Assembly: GCF_001723175.1 (NCBI RefSeq)
Contig: NC_064650.1
Coordinates: 4,464,001-4,528,000, forward strand
DNA length: 64,000 nt
Direction: 5' to 3'
DNA from: Penicillium oxalicum
Taxonomy: Eukaryota > Ascomycota > Eurotiomycetes > Eurotiales > Aspergillaceae
A program made the position numbers and the translations under genes. Under the pieces are notes generated by a model, which was not told where the DNA came from, did not search any database, and worked only from the letters and a program-made list of their open reading frames with translations. This document shows, one piece after another, positions 12,265-22,293 of the stretch; within the stretch, counting starts at the first letter, position 1; each line of letters starts with the position of its first letter.

Positions 12265-13062
12265 ATGTCTGCTCCTGGCTTTGAAGGTACGCATCTACAT
12301 CATCCGAGCGTGCCTGTCCCTGACTCTTCACCCCTTGCTCACACCCATGCTACAGAACTTGACGCCGCGCTCTTTGCGCTGCCTTCGGCTGGCGACACAG
12401 CCGGTCTGGGCTCTCCATTTGACATTGGTCAAATCCATCTAGACACTGATGTCAATGCGTTCTCCCCCGGTGCCCCTACCGACACAGTCTCCCCCAAAGA
12501 CGTCATGTTTGACGCGAGCTCGGTTCCCCCCTCAGCCACTTTCACTGATTTGAGCACTCCTCTCCTCGAGTCTCCGGGGGCTTTCAGCTCCGGCCCTTCT
12601 CCCATGTTCACCGATCTCGACTTGCTGGGTCCCAACGACTGGACCCCCTTGTTCAATGACGCTGCTGCTATGGACGCATTCCAGAGCTTGGCTATGGTTG
12701 CTCCGCTCGAGGAAACCTCCAAGACGGAAAAGCCCCTGCCAGCTCAGACTCCTAAGCTCGCTGCCTCGGTCCAGTCGGTTTCCTCTCCCATCTCCGCAAC
12801 TGGCTCCAGCAAGCCCTCCAGCGTGGCTGGCATCAACCGTCCGCGTAAGGAACTGTCGCCCATTGCCTTTGATCCCAGTGACCCCGTCGCTGCCAAGCGT
12901 GCCCGTAATACAGAGGCCGCTCGCAAGTCTCGTGCGAAGAAGCTCGAGCGACAGATGAGTGCCGAGGCCCGAATCTCCGAGCTGCAGAAGCAGCTTGCTG
13001 ACCGGGACGCCCTTATTGCGAACCTCCAGGCACAACTGGAAGCTCAGCGGCAATTTGCCTGA
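12265..13062 (+). CDS. cpcA: CpcA/Gcn4-type bZIP activator of amino-acid biosynthesis
   Basis: Two exons, 12265-12286 and 12356-13062, give 242 residues. The start is the first ATG after uORF2 (context CACCATGTC). The open frame extends further upstream but contains no ATG there. The C-terminal 60 residues (about 183-242) are a basic-leucine zipper with the Gcn4 signature KRARNTEAARKSRAKKLERQ. By alignment to Gcn4, only two of four heptad leucines are present (L217 and L231, with Ala 210 and Arg 224 at the others), matching the unusual zipper reported for Aspergillus CpcA. The middle is acidic/hydrophobic and Pro/Ser-rich, as expected of activation domains (for example FTDLDLLGPNDWTPLF). The protein acts in the nucleus at TGACTCA sites. 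The 69-nt intron is a multiple of three with no in-frame stop, so retention would add 23 residues. Confidence 0.93.
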   Translation: MSAPGFEGTHLHHPSVPVPDSSPLAHTHATELDAALFALPSAGDTAGLGSPFDIGQIHLDTDVNAFSPGAPTDTVSPKDVMFDASSVPPSATFTDLSTPLLESPGAFSSGPSPMFTDLDLLGPNDWTPLFNDAAAMDAFQSLAMVAPLEETSKTEKPLPAQTPKLAASVQSVSSPISATGSSKPSSVAGINRPRKELSPIAFDPSDPVAAKRARNTEAARKSRAKKLERQMSAEARISELQKQLADRDALIANLQAQLEAQRQFA

Positions 13063-14458
13063 GTCCAGACTCCTTGCTCTTATGGTGATATGCACCTTTG
13101 AAAAGAGAAAAAAAAAGTTTTTCCTGTGGTTGTTTGATTCTTGGTTTCCATGCGGTTTCTTGCATAACTGGTTTTCCCTGCCGTGGGCGCGGGCGATGGG
13201 TTAAGCCATCTACCCTTGGCGTCTCACCGAGACTTGCATGATACTCTTTTGAGTTTGTGCTCCTCCTCAAAAGTTTGACATGACTTGGGACGTTTCAACA
13301 GACCATGTCATTCTCGATTTCTGTTCCGTTGTTTGAGTTTTTGACACAGCGGCTTATGATAATACTTTGCTCCCTGCTGTTCTTTATTTTTTCAGCCGGT
13401 TCTGACTGTCTCCTCTCCCTGTGATGAGGATCGACTCGTGGCTTAATAATTCAGTTTTCAATTCAATTGAGACTTGTGCTCCAGTCCACTCTGACGAAAT
13501 GTCAATGATAAATTCTCATATTTTGTAGATCAATCGTACAAGCCGATGCGCGAGCAACCCCGGCAAACTGTCCTTGGTGTACTCATGTACGGCTTGCTGC
13601 TGCGAATGGTCTTGGTTCTCGTGCTTATCGCCTACATGTTACCTTCCATCAGAGGGGCGGCTCCCATCGTCCATGCCCAGCAAAAGATCTACATAGCTCA
13701 TTTCAGGCCTGGTTCTTCTGGCCCAGTGAGCCAACCACTGTCCCGGAATACCTCTAATAGATACTGTCTACGACGAAATAATGTACCCGCTGCAATGCAT
13801 CACGTCTCAAGACACAGCAGGACAAGATATTCAATTCTGAATTGATAGCGTCGCCAACCCCCCTCCCCCCTCAGCGTCTCACATCAAACTAAAAGACCTT
13901 GAGACATTCAGCCACAAACGACACAGCTCAGACTTGCCTTTTGACCCCTCACTGACTCGATTACCTCTCTCCCTTCTCCTCAACCAGATGGAAATCCGTC
14001 CAATTCCACATGCTTTTCTCATCCATGAGGCCTTAGACAAGGCCCACGACATCCAGACACAGGGATAAGCCTTCTGAATCCACATCGATCCCACTCCCCT
14101 TTCTTGGCCTTGAGCCCCACGCCGTCTGGGGAAATTCCGAGACTGCGGTTGCTCTAGGGAGAAAGGATGAGCAGAACAGGCAAGAAAGCGGGCTCATTTG
14201 TGAAGGGAGTCATCGTGGAATGAGGGAAAACAGGGTAGAGGAGTCATTCTTGGTTCGAAGGAGCTTCTTCTCCTCGGGGGAGGAGGGAAGATGGAAGTGG
14301 GAATGTAGTCTCGGAAGTATCTGATTCCATAGTTTCGTCATCATCGCTGGTAAGTGCTTGTAGTGGTCTGGCTTGACAATCCGCGCGGGGAGCATGAAAG
14401 GGGGTGAGGACCGTGGAAAGGGGGAAGGGGGCACTCGATATTACGTCTGAAGATAGTA
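13063..14458. other. intergenic, cpcA 3' side
   Basis: Contains the T-rich 3' untranslated region of cpcA and the 3' side of the convergent asparagine-synthetase-like gene. A 99-codon ATG frame at 13546-13845 has one hydrophobic stretch but no recognisable family. I do not call it. Confidence 0.5.
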
Positions 14459-16291
14459 TCAATCCAGAGCGTCTGTTCCCTTGGTCCTTCCTTTCTCCAT
14501 TTTTGCCGTGCGTGCACCGAACTGAATAGCCCTCTTTTTCTCCCGGGCCACGGTGGACAGACCTAAACGGAGCGCCACAAGTCGGAGCGCCATCTTCTCA
14601 TTGTCTATCCCCCGTAGGCGTTCCGCATTAGTTTCGCTGCGCGGCGCTGAGAGTCCAAATCCGCACTTTTGCCAGACCGGGGCCTGCAGGACCCACGCCA
14701 CAAAATCCTCGTCCAAGAAGGGGAATCGCGTTTCGCGACCCCAGTGTGAGAGCACGCGATCATCACGGCCGAGGTTCCGCTGTCCTAGTCGGCCAACATC
14801 TAATTGAATCTCAGAGATCAAATCCGGGAATCCTCCCCGGGTGAATGCCACGCCGTGACGGCCGTAGCCTGCGAAAAGCTCATCCGCACCTAGACCGGAA
14901 AGTAAAACGCGGGCCGTGGTCGAATACGATATGGGGACGGATGTGGGATGGGTAATGGTGCCTTGACCTCGGGACGCAAAGTATAGAGCGCAAGCAATAG
15001 ACAGGTCCATCTCGGTATTGTGGGGCCTCATGAGCCGCTTCACAGAGGCTCGATGGGCAATTGTTTCGGTGTAGGGAACGTCAATGGCAATGAAGCGCCA
15101 GGTCCGGCCTGGGCATGTCATTTGAAGCTCGGCATGTGCTGAACGGCCCGTCATCCGATCTGGGCATGCTTCGTAAGCGGAAACTGGTTCTGTTGAAGCG
15201 ACAGCAGCTGCACCGTGCTTTGTTTTTACGGCCGCAGCGACAGCAGCCGCAGCGACTCGAGGATTCTCAAAGGCGACATTGAGAAGATCAATTGGTTCGT
15301 CAAGGGGAATAACATCGTGGGCAAGGCGGGCAAGAAGTGTGCAGTCCAGCCCACCAGAGAAAAGAACTGCGACCTTGGCACTTTGGCCATGGATGTAATT
15401 CGGTGGCTCTGGAATGTCCTCGATGCGGAGAGCTAGAGAGTCAAGTAGCCTGAGCTGAAGATCTTGGACAAAAGGCGTCTCTATTTCAAGGGCAGGGGGC
15501 TGCTCTTCAGGAACTGTGGCGTTCATGGGTGGAATAGGATTTCTCTAGAGGGGAGTATCAGTGAGCGTATTCGACAATGCTATTCGACCTGCGCCGAACC
15601 GTTGACTTACGAGGTGGCCTGTCGATGTAGGCGAAGTATTCGTCCAAGGCAAGGTGTGAATCCTGCAAGGCTCGGTCGATCCGGGGACAGATACTTGGTA
15701 ATCGTCAAGATCAATCATGTATACACCGTCAAAGCCCACTTCCTGGAAACGGGTCGAGGAAGAACCATCACACAAACTGCAGATTTTGAGACTGCCATCA
15801 TTATCCACGCCTTGCAAAAGAGATCTTCTGCCAAGACAATCTCTAGAGAAGAAGACACGACCATGTCTGGCATCATAGAAAACGAATGCAAAGGGACCCG
15901 ATATACTAGAAATGACTTCGGCCAGATTCTCAGAGGCCTGCTGGGCTGTTCCACTCCCGGCCCGAAGCAGTCGATCAAAGACTAGCTCTGTGTCATTGCC
16001 AGAGACCCGTTCCTGGTCAATTTTCCAAGCCTCACCATTCCAGCAGAGCACCGATTGAGAGGCCGAATCTACGAGAGGTTGTTTGAAGACATGGTCTCCA
16101 CGCAGCGACAGCACTGTTGAGAGAAATGTGAGGTACAGAGTTACCGGCGCAGACACACCATCATGCGTTCGAATCTGCCGCGACACTGTGTGTGTCTGAC
16201 AGCTGTCTGGACCCCGTTGGATCAGGAGGGCTTTTGTTTCCGGATTGGGCTCTGCGGCATTGGTCGACAGAGAGAAAAAGATGCCACACAT
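14459..16291 (-). CDS. asparagine synthetase domain-containing protein (ASNSD1-like)
   Basis: Two exons, 16291-15611 and 15544-14459 (minus strand), joined over a 66-nt intron give 588 residues. The protein starts MCGIFFSL, so Cys2 is the expected nucleophile of a class II glutamine amidotransferase domain (residues 1 to about 225). An asparagine-synthase ATP-pyrophosphatase domain follows, with the PP-loop SGGLD at about 290-294 and a conserved LLSGLGADELFAGYGRH block. The short linker after the intron (RNPIPP) and overall layout match the eukaryotic ASNSD1 / yeast YML096W group rather than true Asn1/Asn2. Its reaction is not established, although glutamine-dependent amidation is the family inference. 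It is divergent from vps9 across 534 bp. Confidence 0.88.
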
Positions 16292-16825
16292 GATCAGCTG
16301 GCGGTGAACAAGACGTCCCTACCCTGGCTGAGACTGGCGTCCACGTGAATCGGAATGTTTTCCTCGACATGGAGAGGCCTGAGGCCGAACTGGTTTGTCA
16401 TCTTGACATGCCGCCTCGGCGGGCGGCAACCGGAGCTCGAGCGACCCGCCGCCTTGCTTGTCAATCCGCGGGGTCAAATCTACGTTCGGAATTAGTTGCT
16501 TGGGGTTTGTTGAGAGGAACATGCTGTGTGACGTCGTATCGCATCATTGCTAGTGTCGTAGGGCGGGTGACCATCCGATTTTATAGTCATCACGATATGG
16601 ATGGCCATCAGAAGGGTCGGAATTGGGTGCCTCTCGTGCCAGTGCGAGAGCAACTTCAAGGAGAGGATGGATTGTAAACACATGAGCACAACTCGTCCAG
16701 CTGCAGCGGCCTCGGCTGAACCAATGATCCGCCTCTCTGACATGCGAGCGCCGACACACTCATCCTCGAATATTCAGTCTCTTTGAGCGTCCCGCTTCAC
16801 TGTCCACATGTCGATAACATAGGCC
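16292..16825. promoter_or_regulatory. divergent promoter between ASNSD1-like and vps9 genes
   Basis: The 534 bases between the two divergent start codons must hold both promoters. I see no TATA box that stands out and no strong known operator, which is usual for housekeeping genes. Confidence 0.5.
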
Positions 16826-19303
16826 ATGTCGGCTACCGAACCCTTCGATTCGGGTTCTGGGCGCGAGGGAGACCAACCCGCCCGGCAGCAGCAGCCCGAG
16901 GGCTCAACGTTGACCCCGTCAGAGTTACTTGACATGAATGACGATCATTCTGTCGACAGCTTCCGAAAAGCCAAGATGAGCCCAACAGCCCGAGCTGAGT
17001 CGCAGTCACCTGCGGCAGGGGTTTCTTCGTCTTCTGCGTCAGCCGCACCGTCTCAAATAGAGCGGCTTGCCGGACAGGTCCACACATTGTCGATGTCTGC
17101 TCAGGACCCCGAGGCCGAGCAGGCCACGTCGAACAGCGCCTCCCCACCCCCTCCTCTCCCTGAAAAAGACGACACGTTCTCCAGCCCTCACCCGACTGCT
17201 CCGGCCATCACGCCACAGCCTAGTGCGCCCAACTCCGTGCCCGGCTCTGAAAAGGAACTCCCAGACATACCTAGCGAAGATGATACCGGAGCCAACCAAA
17301 CATATCGGAATAAAGAAGCGCAAGATGATACTGAGTCTCAGCCGGAGATTCAAAATATCATGGATCAGTTCCAGGATCCTTCGCGAATCACCGGTCAGCA
17401 GGAAATCATGTCGCCGCGACTCGAAAAGACTGAAATGTTCCGCACCTCTCAGCATTTTCCACCTCGCAGGTCGAGTCTCGAACCGATGCACGCTTCCGAC
17501 TCTGGATCTTCGGGGCCAACCATGCTGCAGAGTAACCAGACCGTAACGAGCCATAGGCAGTCGATCGGTCCCGACGAGTTGAGCTTGACACGTCAATCGT
17601 CCGCCTCTACAGTTCCACCACCTCCTGAGCCTGAGCCCGACCAACCGTTTGACTTCCATCGATTCTTAGAGCAGCTTCGCCACCGCACGGCTGATCCAGT
17701 AGCCAAGTTCCTGCGCTCGTTCCTGACAGAATTTGCGAAGAAACAGTGGATGGCCCACGAGCAAGTCAAAATCATCAGCGACTTTCTGGCTTTTATCACG
17801 AACAAGATGGCCATGTGTGAGGTTTGGCGCGACGTGTCAGATGCCGAGTTTGACAATGCCAAAGAAGGGATGGAAAAGCTTGTCATGAATCGCCTCTACT
17901 CACAGACATTCTCGCCGGCGATCCCAGCTCCCCCGTCTATTCCCCGAAGTGTGAGCCGTAGCCGGAGACGGGAGATTGAGAGACTCCACGGCCCGTGGCG
18001 CCGAGGGCAACACCAGGAGGATGTTGAGCGTGATGATATCCTCGCACAGAAGATCCGAATCTACAGTTGGGTAAAAGAAGAGCATCTGGACATTACCCCC
18101 GTGAGTGGCAGTGGGCGACGTTTCTTAACCCTGGCTCAGCAAGGTATGCTTCCTTGAGTCACCTCTTTTGCATCGAAGACGCAAGCTGATTGAAATTGAA
18201 GAGCTGTTGAAGATCAACGGTTACCGCGCCCCTCGAGATAAAGTCATTTGCATTTTGAACTGCTGCAAGGTTATCTTTGGCCTTTTAAGGAATAGTAAAA
18301 AGGGCGATACCTCGGCCGATTCATTCATTCCGCTACTGATTTATGTGGTCTTGCATGCAAACCCTGGAAACCTCGTCTCGAACATTCAGTATATTCTACG
18401 TTTCCGCAATCAGGATAAACTTGGGGGTGAAGCCGGCTACTACCTGTCCTCCTTGGTATGTCTGATTCTCTGTGCGTGGATACTTTTCGCCTTGTTCAGT
18501 GCACTGACCTCTCTGATCAGTCTGGAGCCATTCAATTCATCGAGACGCTTGATCGCACAACTCTGACCGTCAGCGATGAGGAATTTGAGCGTAACGTGGA
18601 AGCGGCCGTCTCTGCCATCGCCGAGCAAAACCGGGAACATGAATCTTTGGCAGAGAAGCCATCCGCGCAGCCCGCATCCTCTGGTGGGCCGGTGCCACAA
18701 AGCTCAGGATCCGCTCAGAGGGAAACGTCCCAATCTAGTGATGACGAGACGTCCGCCCCTGTGGCAGGGCTTCTCCGTAGTATTCAAAAACCCCTCTCCA
18801 CCATCGGTAGGATCTTCTCGGATGACGGTGACTCTGGCCAGCCTGCGGCCTCGGACCGTCCACTTCAACCTGCCCTTACTCCCCAGCCCGGTGTTGCACC
18901 CCCACGTCTCACCCCCAATGTTTATCAACCTCCGCGCGCGAGCAGTGAAGGCCGTCGCTCTGCAGATGAACGCCCAGCGCCTCCTGCGGAGAAGCCCGGC
19001 GCGGCCCAGCGGACTTTAAGCCGCGTGCTTGATGCTCAAGATGCAGCCGCTCGCCAGGCCAGTGCCGAAGAAGCCGAGGCTCGGCGGATTCAGCGTGCTG
19101 AACACAATAATATCGTTGAAGCACTGTCGAATATGTTTCCGAGTTTAGATCGGGATGTCATTGACGACGTGGTCAAGCAGAAGGAAGGAAGGTCAGTTCA
19201 CTTTCTGTGTTGTGCAAGTTAATCTCTTCTTGGGGTTGTACTGACTGTAATTCACAGAGTTGGTCTCGCGGTCGACGCGTGCCTTGCTCTTAGCGCTGAA
19301 TAA
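16826..19303 (+). CDS. vps9: Vps9-domain Rab5-type guanine nucleotide exchange factor
   Basis: Four exons, 16826-18143, 18202-18455, 18521-19191 and 19258-19303, keep frame and give 762 residues. Residues 1 to about 270 are Ser/Pro-rich and probably disordered. A helical bundle precedes the VPS9 domain (about 385-550), recognised by LKINGYRAPRDKVICILNCC (split by the first intron) and the segment ending in YYLSSLSGAIQFIETLD. A C-terminal CUE-type ubiquitin-binding helix bundle occupies about 721-762 (NNIVEALSNMFPSLDRDVI), and its last 15 residues come from the small fourth exon. The protein should activate endosomal Rab5/Vps21-type GTPases in vacuolar sorting and endocytosis and bind monoubiquitin through CUE. 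Family assignment is firm, while the exact Rab partner is inferred. Confidence 0.92.
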
Positions 19304-20393
19304 GGCAGAAGCGCGTCCGCTTCTTGTAAATCGCGTACTCGTCTGACAGCCCCAATGCAGCGAGCGTTCATGGTTTGGGTTTTCCTCTGGTGCTTGCAAC
19401 AAAGAACTTCGCCCTGGACCCTGGCTCATGGCATGCTTTAGTTGTGGTCAGTATGCATACTGAATTCGGAATTTTGTGCATTAGCGATTGTTTCCCAGCG
19501 GCATCCAGAATAAATCTCATCGATCGTGTGGATCTGGCTAAATGTTCACTTGAATTGCCACCGAGCAGGGGCTTGAACCTTGCCTAGAATGCTCTGTGTT
19601 GACATGGCAAAGTCAACTGATTGTATTACCTGGTACCTGGACTTGACCGCCCAGCAGGCACGTCGACTTAGTGTTCCAATATGTGTGATTACAGGCGATG
19701 ACTGTTCCATACGGACATGACTGAAGTTCCTGGATTGCGGTGGGAGATTTCTCTACCTCTACTGTACCTAGTTGTCGTGCAGATACCTCTCTTTTCACGT
19801 CTTTCATCTGTAATATTGCGGGGCAGTATTTTGATCAAGATCTTTTGGGCTTGCCTCGCGCTCTGCCTTTGTTTCCCAAGGTCCGCCCGTATCTGTCGTT
19901 GAGATGCTTGAAAATCCAGTCTTCACTGTACTTGGAGATTCCGTACCAGTATACAGTGTACAATCGGTACACGCTTAATGTCGCCGACATTCAATCTACA
20001 GTGTACATATGCTCATGCCGCACGGGCAGTCCAGAATATGCCAGGAAGATTCCATACTGCGCAGCTCAACTGAGGACTCGGCTTAGCCACATATGTGGCT
20101 GTGCATATACACCGATTGGCTCCTGAGAGGCCACACGGAAGTATGACGTCTGTAATGAAGCTCTCGCCACAGAGCGGCAACGCTGCGCTCCAGAGGTGCA
20201 TGCACATGCATGTGGCTCCATCACATTGCTTTAAATACCACCCGCATCGCTCGGCTTTCTTGAACCAACCTACCTTCAAACTGCACATTCATCATTCTCA
20301 AGGATTCTCATAAGAAGGTGTCTCTACCAATCTACTCCACATCACAACAAGACATCCATCTTTACGCCGCGGAACATCGCCCCCACTCTCACA
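19304..20393 (+). promoter_or_regulatory. intergenic region with promoter of the 85-residue protein gene
   Basis: The proximal 280 bases have an ordered set of elements: inverted CCAAT (ATTGG, 20115-20119), a CRE half plus C (TGACGTC, 20144-20150), repeated TGCATGCAC-like words near 20198, and a TATA-like TTTAAATA (20230-20237), followed by a C/A-rich leader to the ATG at 20394. Such a compact CCAAT-CRE-TATA arrangement supports a real, inducible gene downstream. CRE sites are bound by Atf1/AtfA-type bZIP factors in fungi, but that link is an inference. The distal 700 bases show nothing I can name. Confidence 0.5.
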
Positions 20394-20651
20394 ATGCCCA
20401 TTCCAACCTTCGACTCCAAACCCCAACAGCAAGCAGCGGAGGCTAATCGAGCTGGTGAAACATGCTCCACGGGCCAGGCTGATCTTGCCTCCTTCGCCGC
20501 ACTGGACGGCAGCGTGTCCCATTTTGACCCAAAGTTCCGTGAGACTCCAGCCTCGGAGCAGGGCGAACGCCCATTGAGCAAGGAAGAGATTGACCGACTG
20601 TATGAGGAGCGCATGGAGGATGAGTACGCCAAAAGAGAGGGTGGTGCCTAA
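20394..20651 (+). CDS. small hydrophilic protein, 85 residues, unknown function
   Basis: A single exon starting at ATG in an ACAATGCC context and ending at TAA 20649-20651. It has no signal peptide or membrane segment. Residues 1-60 are polar and likely disordered. The C-terminal 25 residues are a charged predicted helix (LSKEEIDRLYEERMEDEYAK). I do not recognise a family. Gene status rests on the well-formed promoter upstream (CCAAT, CRE and TATA-like elements), start context and coding-like composition. The CRE suggests stress or developmental control, as for small conidium or stress proteins. This is a guess from context. Confidence 0.7.
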   Translation: MPIPTFDSKPQQQAAEANRAGETCSTGQADLASFAALDGSVSHFDPKFRETPASEQGERPLSKEEIDRLYEERMEDEYAKREGGA

Positions 20652-21235
20652 ATAAAGCGGCTTCTCAATCAATTTCATTCTCCTCGCTCGGCGGAGCCTG
20701 AGCAGCGTTCTATGATGGATCTTGTTCGTTCCCTGTCTCGTCAATAAATATGTCCGGCGACCGGTTGTGTCAGCTGCTCTCTTTTCAATAGGTATTCACA
20801 CGTAGCGACTGTGCCACCCCGGCCAATCCCTGATGCGTGCAATCATAGAGCCTAGTTATAGTAGCCCCAATGTACTTGACATACATTTTCCTCGGCAATT
20901 CTTGGATTCTCAAACATCCACGCCTGTCGGAGACTATGATTCGTGCAGCTGTGGACTTCCCGGTTAGCGCTGATATCCATTGTCAGCAAAGCGGGGCAGC
21001 TCGGTCTAGTGGCTAGTCTCACTATGAGTCAATCTCATTTGACGATAAAAAGAATGCTTGAAGAGTGTCGTAGGAGTAATTGAATTCGACTTGAGCGAAT
21101 CGTAAGTCAACTGCAGGTTGGATGTTCTGACAATTTCTAAAGACATTATTACTAGGCCAAGGATCAGCTGTACCCCAATCATTGTCAACGACGACTCACA
21201 GACGCACTTGAGAGACAGAATATAGTGTATCCATC
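20652..21235. other. intergenic, promoter of the GNAT gene
   Basis: Holds a TGAGTCA heptamer (21025-21031), a perfect CpcA-type site about 205 bases upstream of the acetyltransferase start. At 21001-21020 a GGTCTAGTGGCTAG segment resembles a tRNA D-arm/A-box, but no matching anticodon or T-arm follows. Confidence 0.4.
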
Positions 21236-21956
21236 ATGGCTGAAAGCCTTCCAGAGAAGCCCTCGGTCACCAAGTCTTCACTCTATCCGGAGCAAGTCAC
21301 GCGGGTGATCATTCCGGAGAGATTGGATTCAGTCAATACCCAGCATTTGTACCTGCGCAGGTTGGACAAGCACGATGCTGCAGATCTGTTTGAATTTAGA
21401 TCTCGCCAGGAGGTGGCAGATTGGCTGTAGGTGGAGGCCTTCAGGATAGACAGAACAGAACCAGACGATTATTTATGTTGTGTGTCAGAATTGCTAACAT
21501 GCTGTCCTTCTTAGGTGGCCAAAGGTTCCTCACAAGGTCATTGCAGAATCAGAAGAGGCGATTGCCAAGAAGATCTTCGAGACTCCTGATGGCTCTGGAA
21601 CTGTAGGACGTCAGTTTCATTTCGCAATCATTCAGAAAGATGATCCCAAGCAGAAAGTCATCGGCGCGGTAGGAATCAACTCCTTGGTGCCTGCTCCGTC
21701 GGTTGGGTACGGCATTCACCCAGATTACTGGGGTCGAGGGTACGCTGCTGAGGCAGTAAGGGCGGTGATTGATTCTTGGTGGCAGCTGGATCGAATTGAT
21801 GGGGAAGACGCAGAGGAAGAGAGACTTTATGCTGCGTGCAATAAAGCTAATATCGGCAGTCTAAAGGTGCTACTGAAGAATGGGTTTCAGATCGAGGAAG
21901 AAGTTCCCATTGAAGGTGACACTGTAGCCGTGCTTGCTCTAAAGAGACCATGTTGA
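21236..21956 (+). CDS. GNAT-family N-acetyltransferase
   Basis: Two exons, 21236-21426 and 21515-21956 (88-nt intron with a TTGCTAACAT branch site), give 210 residues. The protein fits the RimJ/RimL-like GNAT fold: an LYLRRLDKHDAADLFEF N-terminal strand-helix, a central AVGINSLV strand, and the acetyl-CoA pyrophosphate loop in GYGIHPDYWGRGYAAEAV (Q/R-x-x-G-x-G/A realised as GRGYA), then CNKANIGSLKVLLKNGF, the usual C-terminal motif (N-x-x-S-x-x-V/L-x-x-K-x-G-F). It transfers acetyl from acetyl-CoA to an amine, and the substrate cannot be told from sequence. It has no targeting signal and is probably cytosolic. Confidence 0.88.
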
Positions 21957-22293
21957 TGTTTGCTCTCTCACTTCGCTTCAGTTTTGATGTCACGTCGTTA
22001 CTGGTCGAGATTGTTTGCTTGCGCTCACACTGCGGCCAGTAGAACCTCACTGTCACTATTTGATAGAGGGCTAGGGCTCACCTGGCCATTATTTATGCCC
22101 AAACAAATTCTCGTGTCTGATCTCTCTTTTCTTTCCTTCTTCTATTCCTCTCTTCAACCCTCTCTAACTCTCTTTTCATCCTCACATCGCTTCACATAAC
22201 TTCTTCTCATCTGAAAGAACGATCGACCCTTCTGCCACACAGGTCACCCTCACTTCTGCTTTTCCTCTCCTTCAAATACCAACGTCCCTGACA
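21957..22293. other. intergenic, promoter of the F-box gene
   Basis: A C/T-rich tract (about 22130-22195) precedes the F-box start codon at 22294, consistent with a core promoter. Nothing else stands out. Confidence 0.45.

Noticed and set aside
13546..13845. 99-codon ATG frame with a hydrophobic stretch downstream of cpcA
   Set aside because: Could pass for a small secreted protein, but its start lies in the likely cpcA 3' region and the rest has no recognisable or coding-like pattern.
15464..15985. 173-codon plus-strand frame opposite the asparagine-synthetase-like gene
   Set aside because: It is the antisense shadow of a well-supported coding exon and intron.
21001..21090. tRNA-like segment (GGTCTAGTGGCTAG)
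   Set aside because: Resembles a D-arm/A-box only. No acceptor stem, anticodon arm or GGTTCGA-type T-arm follows at the right distance.
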